Shown here piece after piece: positions 26,417 to 34,326 of a stretch of DNA of 64,000 nucleotides. This DNA comes from CAYNRE01 sp964399535 (lineage in GTDB: Bacteria > Planctomycetota > Planctomycetia > Pirellulales > CAYNRE01): contig CAYNRE010000009.1 of assembly GCA_964399535.1 (NCBI GenBank), positions 310,001 to 374,000 of the forward strand, read 5' to 3'. The translations under genes were made by a program, and so were the position numbers. The notes under the pieces were generated by a model. The model saw nothing but the letters and a program-made list of their open reading frames with translations. It was not told where the DNA came from and searched no databases. How positions within the stretch are numbered: position 1 is the stretch's first letter; each line of letters begins with the position of its first letter.

Positions 26417-27451
26417 ATGAATTTCACAGGTTCCCCTTCCCGCAAGCGCACGCCCGAGCGACCGGCCTGGTGGGCTCGCTGGGAAGCACGCGACCTGGCA
26501 CCGCTGGTCAGCCTGGCGGTTCTGCTCGTGTTCTTTTCGCTCACCAGTCAGGGGTTCCTTCGCCCCGCCACCGCGGTCCAGGTACTGAAGCAGGGGTCGG
26601 CGCTGGGAATCGCCGCGGTCGGGCTGACCTATGTACTGCTCTGCGGCGAGATCGATCTCTCGGTCGGCATGCTCGCCTTGTGGACCGCCTGCCTTTGCGG
26701 GTGGTCGCTCGAGCAGTTGGCCCCCGCCCAACAACCCCCGTCGCTGGCCCTGGTGGCGCTGGTCATCGTGGGGCCCCTGCTAACCAGTGTGCTGCTGGGA
26801 CTGATTTCGGGCATGCTCACGGTTTGGTCGCAGCTGCCCAGCTTCATCATCACCCTGGCCATGATGAACATTGCCGAGGGGGCGGCTCGCTACCTGACCC
26901 AAAGCGAAACCTTCGACGTGCCGGCCGTGCTGAAAACGCTGGGTAACCGCGGCATCGAGCCCGAGTGGATGGGCCGCTGGAGCTTGCCCTATGGGGCGCT
27001 GCTGGCCGCGGCCGTGTTTCTGGTGGGGCACCTGGTGCTCGAGCACACCCGGTTCGGCCGGTACGTCATGATGACCGGAGGAAACCGCCAGGCGGCCCGG
27101 CTCGCCGGCGTACGCACCGGCTGGATCATCACCGCCTGCCTGGGAATTTCGGCGCTCACGGCCGGCCTGGGGGGGCTGCTCAACGCCGGGCGGCTGAACA
27201 ATATCAGCCTCGACCAGAACGCCGACCTGCTGCTCAGTGCCGTGGCCTGCGTGGTGCTGGGGGGAACCAGCCTGTTCGGCGGCGAGGGCAGCATGCCCAA
27301 AACCTTGGTCGGAGTGCTCACGTTTACCGTCTTACACGTCGGGCTCACCCAAATCTCCTGGGTCAACGATTTGGCCCGACAACTGCTGATGGGCACCGTG
27401 TTGCTCGTGGCCCTGGTCATCAACGGGCTTCTGGCCCGCCGGCCCGGTTGA
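26417..27451 (+). CDS. Sugar ABC transporter permease (RbsC-like)
   Basis: The 344-residue inner-membrane protein has about eight to ten helices and RbsC-type motifs: AVGLTYVLLCGEIDLSVG and VACVVLGGTSLFGGEGS. The start ATG 26417 has GGAAG six bases upstream. It forms the transmembrane pathway for the upstream ATPase and binding protein. The glycerate kinase gene begins eight bases after its stop, so all four genes are one operon. Confidence 0.92.
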   Translation: MNFTGSPSRKRTPERPAWWARWEARDLAPLVSLAVLLVFFSLTSQGFLRPATAVQVLKQGSALGIAAVGLTYVLLCGEIDLSVGMLALWTACLCGWSLEQLAPAQQPPSLALVALVIVGPLLTSVLLGLISGMLTVWSQLPSFIITLAMMNIAEGAARYLTQSETFDVPAVLKTLGNRGIEPEWMGRWSLPYGALLAAAVFLVGHLVLEHTRFGRYVMMTGGNRQAARLAGVRTGWIITACLGISALTAGLGGLLNAGRLNNISLDQNADLLLSAVACVVLGGTSLFGGEGSMPKTLVGVLTFTVLHVGLTQISWVNDLARQLLMGTVLLVALVINGLLARRPG

Positions 27452-27459
27452 GTTTGCCC

Positions 27460-28809
27460 ATGCCCCGCACCACCGACCAGCTTCGTGCCGACGCCCTGGC
27501 CATTTGGCAAGCCGGAGTCGACGCCGTGCGGGCCGATCGGCTGGTTGCTTCCGCACTCCGCGTCGAGGGGAACCAGCTCTGGGTCGGCGACGAATCGGTC
27601 GATCTCGACGAGGTGGGCCGGCTGGTCGTGGTTGGCGGTGGCAAGGCAGGCGCGGCCATGGCCGCCGCCGTCGAATTGGCCATCGGTCCACGCTGGGCCA
27701 GGGCCAAGCATCTCCAGGGCGTGGTCAATGTGCCCCAGGACTGCCTCCGTCCGCTCAACTACCTTCGGTTGAACTCGGGCCGTCCCGCCGGAGCCAACGA
27801 ACCGCGGCCCGAAGGGGTTGCCGGCGCCGAACAGATGCTCCGATTGGTGGCCGGACTAGGTCCGCGCGATGTTTGCCTGTGTCTGCTCTCCGGCGGAGGT
27901 TCGGCCCTGCTTCCGGCCCCGGTCGCCGGAATCACGCTTGCGGAAAAGCTGCTGGTCACCCGGCAACTCAGCGCCGCGGGAGCCAATATCGGTCAACTGA
28001 ATGCCGTCCGCGCGCAGCTTAGCCGGCTGAAAGGCGGCGGCCTGGCCCGGGCCTGTCGCGCCGGCCGACTGTTGGCACTGATTATCTCCGACGTGGCGGG
28101 CGACCCGCTGGAAACCATCGCCTCGGGCCCCACCGTCCCCAATCGCGGCACGCCCGGCGAAGCGCTGGCGATCCTGCGGCAATTCTTCCCCAGCGCCGCC
28201 GCCGAGGTTCCCGGTGTGGTCGCTCATCTCGAGCGCGCCCGGCCCTCTGCCGCCGAGCCGGTTTGCCAGGTAACCAATCTGATCATTGGCAACAATGCCG
28301 TCGCGGTCGACGCCGCCGGCTGCGAAGCCATGCGGCGCGGCTACTCTCACGCCATGGTTTCGGCCCGCACCCTGGAAGGCGAAGCCAATCAGGTAGGCCG
28401 GCACCTGGCCGAAGTAGCGCTGGGCATGTTGCGCCAGGCGGGTCCGGATGCCCTGATATCGGGCGGAGAGCCCACCGTGACGCTCGCTCCCGCGGCCCTG
28501 CGGGGACGCGGAGGCCGAAATCAACAGCTCGTGCTGGCGGCGCTGGTTTCGCTGGCCGAGCAAGCAGCTCGTGGAATCGTTTTGCTTTCCGGCGGCAGCG
28601 ACGGCGAGGATGGCCCAACCGACGCCGCCGGAGCCCTCATAACCGCCGAAACCTTGCCGGCGGCCCAACGGCTCGGGCTCGACCCCAAGGACTTCCTGAG
28701 CCGAAACGACGCCTACACCTTCTTCGACCGGGTGGGGGGGCTCATCCGCACCGGGCCCACCCAGACCAACGTGGGGGACCTGCGAGTGGTGCTGGTCGAG
28801 CGGACGTAA
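27460..28809 (+). CDS. Glycerate 2-kinase (DUF4147/MOFRL family)
   Basis: The 449-residue product belongs to the class-II glycerate kinases, which phosphorylate D-glycerate to 2-phosphoglycerate with ATP. Motifs include VVVGGGKAGAAMAA, LLSGGGSALLPAP, SDVAGDPLETIASGPTVP and, in the C-terminal MOFRL domain, GGRNQQLVLAAL and LLSGGSDGEDGPTDAAGA. The start lies eight bases after the permease stop; an in-frame extension further upstream overlaps the permease and is rejected. Its place at the end of a sugar importer operon implies that the imported compound is catabolised via glycerate. Confidence 0.92.
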   Translation: MPRTTDQLRADALAIWQAGVDAVRADRLVASALRVEGNQLWVGDESVDLDEVGRLVVVGGGKAGAAMAAAVELAIGPRWARAKHLQGVVNVPQDCLRPLNYLRLNSGRPAGANEPRPEGVAGAEQMLRLVAGLGPRDVCLCLLSGGGSALLPAPVAGITLAEKLLVTRQLSAAGANIGQLNAVRAQLSRLKGGGLARACRAGRLLALIISDVAGDPLETIASGPTVPNRGTPGEALAILRQFFPSAAAEVPGVVAHLERARPSAAEPVCQVTNLIIGNNAVAVDAAGCEAMRRGYSHAMVSARTLEGEANQVGRHLAEVALGMLRQAGPDALISGGEPTVTLAPAALRGRGGRNQQLVLAALVSLAEQAARGIVLLSGGSDGEDGPTDAAGALITAETLPAAQRLGLDPKDFLSRNDAYTFFDRVGGLIRTGPTQTNVGDLRVVLVERT

Positions 28810-28980
28810 GTGCCCCCGGGCCCGGCGGCCGCTGGCGGGCCAGGCCGGTGTCGTAGCCCGTCGGGCGTGCGGATGGCATAATACTGGGCCGGTAGTTGCC
28901 GGCGCTTCGCCCCTTGGCCTCCCGGACGAACGGATTTCGCCGGCCGAGGGCTCTCGGCACCCGGAAGGAGTATCCGCAAG

Positions 28981-30684
28981 ATGATGCTCGGATGGCACCG
29001 AACCTGGTGGTGCGCCCTGTTCCTAGCGTTTACCCTGGTCGCCCAGTCGCGGGCGCAAAACGGCGACGAAGAGCTGGCCAAAGCCATCGAATTGAAACTC
29101 ACCGCCAAGTCGCTGGCAGAGCTGGGCGAGGTGGTCCAGTTCTGCGAGGGCGCGCTCTCCAAGGGCTTGTCGCAAGAGGCCGATACCGAGTTCTGCCGCC
29201 AGTTGTTGGCCAGCACCCTGCTGCAGCGGGCCGAGGTAATCAGCCAGGCGATCTTTCAGGCCAATCGGCCCGGACCGGCCGCCGCGCGACAACTGGCCCA
29301 GATTCGCCAGGTGGCGATTTCCGATCTGCGCCGGGCCGTGGAACAAGACGAAAACCTGGCCGACGCCCAACTGCTACTGGCCAGGCTCCAATCCCTTCCC
29401 GGCGGCGACCGCGAAGAAGCCTTGGTGGCCGCCAATCGAGCCGTCGAACTGTTTGAGGACGATCCGCTGACCAAAGCCCGGGCACTCGTCATCCGGGCTC
29501 CGTTGCAAAAACTTCCGACCGACCAGCTCGCCGATTTCGGTGCCGCCATTGAGTTGGCACCCAGCGATCTCGAAGCCCGCTTGTCGCGCGGCGCGCTGCT
29601 GGTGGAACAGGGCAAGTTCGCCCTGGCGATCGAGGATTTAAACGCGGTGATCGAGGTGGATAGCTCTCAGGCTTCGGCCTTCGAGGCCCGCGGCATCGCC
29701 CGGCTGGGGCTGCGCGAGGCGAATCAGGCGGTCGACGACTTGAACCGGGCCATCGAGCTCTCGCCCGAGTCCCCCTTGGCGCACTTTCACCGGGCTCGAG
29801 CTCACCTGTTCTTGGGCCAACTCAACGATGCCCTGGCCGATGTAAAGGTGGCCCTCAAGTCGGCTCCCGATAATTTGGCCGCTTTGCTCCTGCGAGCCAC
29901 GATTGCACACAACCTGCACCAGTCGGACGAGGCGTTGGCCGATTTGAATCGTATTTTGGAATTGCGCCCCGGGCTGCCGATCGCGCTGCGGACCAGGGCC
30001 GATGTCTGGGCGGAACAGGGCAAGCTCGGTGAGGCAATCAGCGATCTCGAAGCGGCCCGCGTCGAGCTGGGCAACGATCTGAACCTGCTCGTATCGCTGG
30101 GGGCCCTGTACCTGCGGGTAGGCCGGGCGGAAAAGAGCGTCGAAATGTACAGCGCTGCCCTGGCCATCGACGACCAGGTGGCCGTGATTCACCAGGCCCG
30201 CGGCGATGCCCTGTTGACCCTCGGCCGCACCGACCAGGCCAGGGCCGACTACGAGGCGGCGATCGACATCGCGCCCGAAAACGCCGGCGCGCTCAACAAC
30301 CTGGCCTGGCTCCTGGCTACTTCGCCCGACGACCAGCAGCGCAACGGAACCCGGGCCCTCGAGCTGGCCAACCGCGCCGGCGAGCTCACGGAGTTCCAGC
30401 AACCCAGTATTCTCAGTACCCTGGCCGCCGCATACGCCGAAACGGGCGACTTCACCAAGGCCATCGAGTGGTCGGAGAAGGCCGTGTCGCTGGCCGAGCC
30501 GGGCAGCCGAAGCTCGCTGGAGAAAGAGCTCGAAAGCTACCGTTCCGGCAAACCCTGGCGGGAGCAGCCCGCCACCCCACCGGCCGAGCCCGAGGCTCCT
30601 TCCACGCCCGGCGGTTCCCCGGCGGAAACGGCGCCCCCCGACGGCACCAGCCCCAGTGCCACCGATCCGGCCGGGTCGCCATGA
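28981..30684 (+). CDS. Exported TPR-repeat protein
   Basis: The 567-residue product has a signal peptide (about 1-25, ending QSRAQ) and eight or more TPR units across residues 150-480, for example GALLVEQGKFALAIEDLNAV, LGLREANQAVDDLNRAIELS and ALLTLGRTDQARADYEAAI. The C-terminus is a disordered Pro/Ser/Thr/Glu tail. AAGGAG lies ten bases before the ATG-ATG start. Likely a periplasmic scaffold; no catalytic domain. Its stop overlaps the next start as ATGA. Confidence 0.85.
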   Translation: MMLGWHRTWWCALFLAFTLVAQSRAQNGDEELAKAIELKLTAKSLAELGEVVQFCEGALSKGLSQEADTEFCRQLLASTLLQRAEVISQAIFQANRPGPAAARQLAQIRQVAISDLRRAVEQDENLADAQLLLARLQSLPGGDREEALVAANRAVELFEDDPLTKARALVIRAPLQKLPTDQLADFGAAIELAPSDLEARLSRGALLVEQGKFALAIEDLNAVIEVDSSQASAFEARGIARLGLREANQAVDDLNRAIELSPESPLAHFHRARAHLFLGQLNDALADVKVALKSAPDNLAALLLRATIAHNLHQSDEALADLNRILELRPGLPIALRTRADVWAEQGKLGEAISDLEAARVELGNDLNLLVSLGALYLRVGRAEKSVEMYSAALAIDDQVAVIHQARGDALLTLGRTDQARADYEAAIDIAPENAGALNNLAWLLATSPDDQQRNGTRALELANRAGELTEFQQPSILSTLAAAYAETGDFTKAIEWSEKAVSLAEPGSRSSLEKELESYRSGKPWREQPATPPAEPEAPSTPGGSPAETAPPDGTSPSATDPAGSP

Positions 30685-31250
30685 ACCGCGACCAGGCCTG
30701 GCAACTCGTCTGCCAGTACACCCAAAGCGAAAGCCTGCGCAAGCACATGCTGGCAGTCGAAGCCGCCATGCGGGCCTATGCTCGGCAATTCGGCGCCAGC
30801 CAAGACGACTGGGGCATCGTCGGCCTGCTCCACGATTTCGACTACGAGCGTTGGCCCGACCCTCCGCGGCATCCCTTGGAAGGTGCCGCCATCTTGGCCT
30901 CGCTCGGCTATCCGGAGTGGGTCATTTACGCCATCAAGTCGCATGCCGACTACCTACCCGATTGCCCCCGCGTGAACCTGGTCGACAAAGTGCTTTACGC
31001 CTGCGACGAATTAGCCGGGTTCATCACCGCCGTGGCCCGCGTGCGGCCCGAGGGTGTGCGCGGACTGGCGGCTTCGAGCGTGAAGAAGAAGTTGAAACAA
31101 AAGGGCTTCGCCGCCAGCGTCTCGCGCGACGACATTACCCGGGGGGCCGCCGACCTGGGGGTCGAGCTCGATCGGCACATTCAGTTCGTCATCGAGGCCC
31201 TCGAGGGCATCGCGGGCCAGCTCGACCTCGAAGGCCAACCGAGCGCTTAG
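30681..31250 (+). CDS. HD-domain phosphohydrolase-like protein
   Basis: The 189-residue cytoplasmic product has the HD pattern: H22 in LRKHMLAVE, HD at 51-52 in GLLHDFDYE, a His in KSHADYLPD and a distal Asp in ACDELAG. These would chelate a divalent metal. Relatives act on nucleotides or small phosphates, but the substrate is unknown. The ATGA overlap with the TPR gene indicates translational coupling, although one partner is exported and the other is not. Confidence 0.82.
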   Translation: MNRDQAWQLVCQYTQSESLRKHMLAVEAAMRAYARQFGASQDDWGIVGLLHDFDYERWPDPPRHPLEGAAILASLGYPEWVIYAIKSHADYLPDCPRVNLVDKVLYACDELAGFITAVARVRPEGVRGLAASSVKKKLKQKGFAASVSRDDITRGAADLGVELDRHIQFVIEALEGIAGQLDLEGQPSA

Positions 31251-31278
31251 AGCACCCGCTTTCGGCCGCCTGTGGGCC

Positions 31279-32544
31279 CTACTGCCCCACGAACGGTACC
31301 GGCACCAGAAAGGCATGCTGCTCGTACAGGCTCCAGATGCCGTGCCAGGACGTGAATTGGCTGAAGTACACCACCAGCACATAGGCCGCGGCCACGGCCA
31401 GGCTGAGCCAGGCCGCGGGCCACCGCACCAGTAGCCAGCGGCGCCGCGGGGCCCGCGCGCCGCGCGCGGCAGCCCAACCCACCAACAATCTTGCGGGAAA
31501 GATAAACGTGACGAATACCAGGCTGGGCAGCCAGGTGGCCTCGCGAGGAATGAGCTCAATCTTCAGCAAGTGCAGCGGCAGCGCGAATACCAGCGTGATC
31601 GTCAGCGCCGCCAGGTACGCAATCGGGGCCCGGCGAAACAGCTCTCGCACCACCCGCGGCTCGAACATCGCCCCAAGCCGACCCTCGGCACCTAGCCGCG
31701 CCTGCAAGAACGAGACATAGCCCACCGACCAAGTTAAACCCACTGCCCCCAGCAGCCCCACCAGCGGTGCCCGGCGACCCAGGGCGATTAGCGTCACGGG
31801 CGGCCCTAGCCAGACGAGCCCGCCCACGAAACCCTTCAGGCCCAACAGCGCGTAGTGCGGTAAACGCAGTTGGGCCACGAAGTCGCAGACCGCGTCGCGC
31901 GAGCGGGCATATAGCCCGCCCTGGCGCACCGCCCGCCACCAGCGCCAAGGGCGCAGCTCGGGCAGGAAAAAATGTCGCAGCCGCCCACCCCGCCAAACGG
32001 CCCCCAAGATGTGCAGCACCACCAGCGCCGTGGCCAGGCCCAACCCCAAATTCCACTGGCGCCGGGTCAATTCCTCGGGATGAATCAATAGGGCGCTGGT
32101 GCGCAGGCTCGACAAATAACGCAGCGGCAAAAGCCAAAACCAACAGCCGAGCACGATCGATCCCAACCGGGCTGCCTTGCGCACGCCGACAAACCCGGCC
32201 CGCAACCGACCGTTGGCAGCCACGCGCCCGCTGCACTCGATCAGGTAGCCCAGGCTCAGTAGTTGCAACACGGGAATCGCGGCCAGCAGGGCCAGGCCAC
32301 CGGTGAGCGCGGCGGCGCCGAAGAGCCATTCCAGGGACGAGCCGATCCCACCCGCCAGGCGCCAGAGCCAAGGCGCTCGCCGCCCTGGTGCCGCTTGGGT
32401 CATCTCTGCGGGGCCTGCGCCGCGGGGCGATTCCCACGGCTCGACCCCCGGCACCACCGCCCAGGCCGAGCGAGCGGGCGAAACCAGCTCGGCCTCGACC
32501 GGCGGGTCGTCGAAGGGGGCCGACCATGGGCTCGATGCGGCCAT
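31279..32544 (-). CDS. DUF4013-like multi-spanning membrane protein
   Basis: The 421-residue protein starts MAASSPWSAPFDD with an acidic soluble N-terminus. It has about eight hydrophobic segments, with GALIECSG-like motifs such as LLSLGYLIECSGRVA and later ALGRRAPLVGLLGAVGL. It resembles DUF4013-family proteins, for which no function is known. The start is preceded by GGGAAG. It stands alone, divergent from the RebB-domain gene 566 bp away and convergent with the HD-domain gene. Confidence 0.65.
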   Translation of the reverse strand: MAASSPWSAPFDDPPVEAELVSPARSAWAVVPGVEPWESPRGAGPAEMTQAAPGRRAPWLWRLAGGIGSSLEWLFGAAALTGGLALLAAIPVLQLLSLGYLIECSGRVAANGRLRAGFVGVRKAARLGSIVLGCWFWLLPLRYLSSLRTSALLIHPEELTRRQWNLGLGLATALVVLHILGAVWRGGRLRHFFLPELRPWRWWRAVRQGGLYARSRDAVCDFVAQLRLPHYALLGLKGFVGGLVWLGPPVTLIALGRRAPLVGLLGAVGLTWSVGYVSFLQARLGAEGRLGAMFEPRVVRELFRRAPIAYLAALTITLVFALPLHLLKIELIPREATWLPSLVFVTFIFPARLLVGWAAARGARAPRRRWLLVRWPAAWLSLAVAAAYVLVVYFSQFTSWHGIWSLYEQHAFLVPVPFVGQ

Positions 32545-33110
32545 GCGAGATCTTCCCAAACCGTGGCCAGTTCTACCCTGGGTTGTAGCCCAAACGGCTC
32601 TTCGAGGCCAATTCGCTCCGGCCATTGCCCAAGATACTCCGCGAAAACGCCGGGGCGATGCGGTTAGATTCCCTCCCCCTCGCTCCTTTTTTGGGAAGAC
32701 GTCAGGCACGGTGGTTGGCAGCCCGCTCGACGCGAATTATGCTGTTCCCCAGCGGGGGGTGCGCCATCAATCGGGCAAAACCAATCCCCTTGAACCACTG
32801 AGGAACGCTGGTGAGTCGTCTCCCCGATCGGGTATCGACCGAGAGGGCTGAATAGCCGTTTCCGCGGTCAACTTCAGCAGCCCCGCCGAGCGGTTTTTTC
32901 GCTCGCTCGATCCCGCCAGCCATCTGTATCCGCCTTCAGTGGGCCCGCCGCTTCGATAACCTCGACGGTCTGGGCAGCACCCATGCTTGACCCACGGCTG
33001 ACCTTCCCCACCGGCCGGTCGCCGCAGTTACTCAAGCGAATCTGCCCGACGGCTCCGCTCGACGACCACACCTTGCGTTTTGCCTACCGATTTTTTTGAG
33101 AGCCTACTCC
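32545..33110. other. 566-bp divergent region upstream of the RebB/PEP-CTERM gene
   Basis: No gene is supported. It contains a good rightward promoter candidate (listed separately) about 360 bp before the RebB-domain start. That would give a long 5' leader ending in a T7 run just before the start codon (33089-33096 area). No riboswitch class was recognised. Confidence 0.4.
32715..32743 (+). promoter_or_regulatory. Candidate sigma70-type promoter of the RebB-domain gene
   Basis: TTGGCA (32715-32720) and TATGCT (32738-32743) are separated by 17 bp. The predicted transcript would start near 32750, with a leader of about 360 nt. Confidence 0.4.
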
Positions 33111-34055
33111 ATGAGTCATCGCATTGTTTCGATCTCTCGCCTGGTTTGCTTGCTGGTGTTGGGCAGCTTTTTGGGCATCGTTACACGCTCCGTCGAAGCT
33201 GCCTATCCGACGGCCGTCAATTCCACGATCACCGATTCGATCACTCAGGCCAATGTGCAGGTGCTTGGTAGTGCTCCCTCGGTCGCGATGAGCAACCTGT
33301 ATCAGGCCACGGCAATGGCGCTGGCCAACTCCGCCTCCAGCGCCGCGAACCAGCAAACCGTCGCCAACATCACCGCCCAGGCAGCGACCACGCAGGGTGT
33401 CTCGGCCCTGTACACTCTCGACACGGCCGCGACGGGATACAACACGCTCAACTCCATTCTGGGCGTTCCGGCTCCTGCCCGGCAGCCCGGTTCCTCCGCA
33501 AGCTCGACCGAAGTACCAGCATCGTCAGCCGCCTTCGTCATTCCTCCCGAAGGCTTTTTGGCCGGTGCGATCCTACTAGCGTTCGATTTCGATGGCGTGC
33601 CGGGAGTGGAACCCGATTTCTGGATCCTGGGCGACCAAGGATTCGATTTCTACCGCGACCAATTCGGTAATCTGGCCCTGATTCCGGCGCACTTGCGCAC
33701 GCTGGGCGATGCCCCGGCGCCGGTTGAGGCGGTGGGCGTTGTGGTCTCCCCCGCGGCGGTCGAGCGGCTCTTCGCGGGCGTTTTCGATGAACCGGAAGGC
33801 GCGCCCTCGTTGTCGGAGCGTAGCGCGTTGACGACCGAGGACGAACTTCCTCCGTTTGACCTGATGTTCGGCGTTCGCGATGCGGCCGGCAACGTCGGTT
33901 ACTTCGGAGCGTATTTGGTGGCGGTGCCCGAGCCCAGCACACTGGCGCTGGTGGGAACGAGCGGCCTGATACTGGCCGCGTGGTCGGCGCTGCGAAGTCG
34001 GCTTGCGACGCGACCGCCACGCAGGGAAAGCGGCCCGCGCGTGCGGAATCCGTAA
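33111..34055 (+). CDS. Exported RebB (R-body)-domain protein with PEP-CTERM anchor
   Basis: The 314-residue product begins with a signal peptide (1-30, cleavage after SVEA). Residues 31-104 closely resemble RebB, the structural subunit of R-bodies (refractile coiled protein ribbons): PTAVNSTITDSITQANVQVL, GSAPSVAMSNLYQATAMALA and NITAQAATTQGVSALYTLD. A Ser-rich linker follows. Then comes an unknown domain (about 145-270: GVEPDFWILGDQGFDFYRDQ) and VPEPSTLAL (272-280), a hydrophobic helix and an Arg-rich tail, which form a PEP-CTERM sorting signal. RebB proteins are normally short and cytoplasmic, so an exported, sorted version is unusual. No second reb gene is nearby. The RebB match is by eye. 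Confidence 0.8.
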   Translation: MSHRIVSISRLVCLLVLGSFLGIVTRSVEAAYPTAVNSTITDSITQANVQVLGSAPSVAMSNLYQATAMALANSASSAANQQTVANITAQAATTQGVSALYTLDTAATGYNTLNSILGVPAPARQPGSSASSTEVPASSAAFVIPPEGFLAGAILLAFDFDGVPGVEPDFWILGDQGFDFYRDQFGNLALIPAHLRTLGDAPAPVEAVGVVVSPAAVERLFAGVFDEPEGAPSLSERSALTTEDELPPFDLMFGVRDAAGNVGYFGAYLVAVPEPSTLALVGTSGLILAAWSALRSRLATRPPRRESGPRVRNP

Positions 34056-34164
34056 CCGCGGAGTCGTATTCTGACCCAAACGCGCTCCGCACGGTGTCGT
34101 GCCGAGCGATCGAGCTGCCGTTCTTGGCCCCCGACGAACTCTGGTCGCCCTCGGCGAACCCTTG

Positions 34165-34227
34165 TTAGCCCCGCTGACTTTTTAGCCCCCGGTGAATGCT
34201 TAGCCCCCGGCACTGACCGGGGGCTAA
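34165..34227. repeat. Three direct and one inverted TTAGCCCC(C)GG elements; terminator-like hairpin
   Basis: Copies of TTAGCCCC begin at 34165, 34182 and 34200 (spacing 17 and 18). An inverted copy CCGGGGGCTAA at 34217-34227 forms a perfect 11-bp stem with the third copy and a six-base loop CACTGA. The element lies between two convergent genes, where a bidirectional terminator is expected, but the phased copies suggest a repeat family. Confidence 0.6.
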
Positions 34228-34326
34228 TCCAGGAGTCACCCGGCATTGCGCCTGAGCGCCCTTGCGTTTCCTTCTTCCGAACCCTCGCTTCGCGCGAGCC
34301 GGGAGCCGGCAACCAATCGCTGCCCG

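Noticed and set aside
26965..27459. N-terminal extension of glycerate kinase overlapping the permease gene
   Set aside because: It would overlap the permease for almost 500 bases in another frame, and glycerate kinases of this class begin at the chosen ATG.
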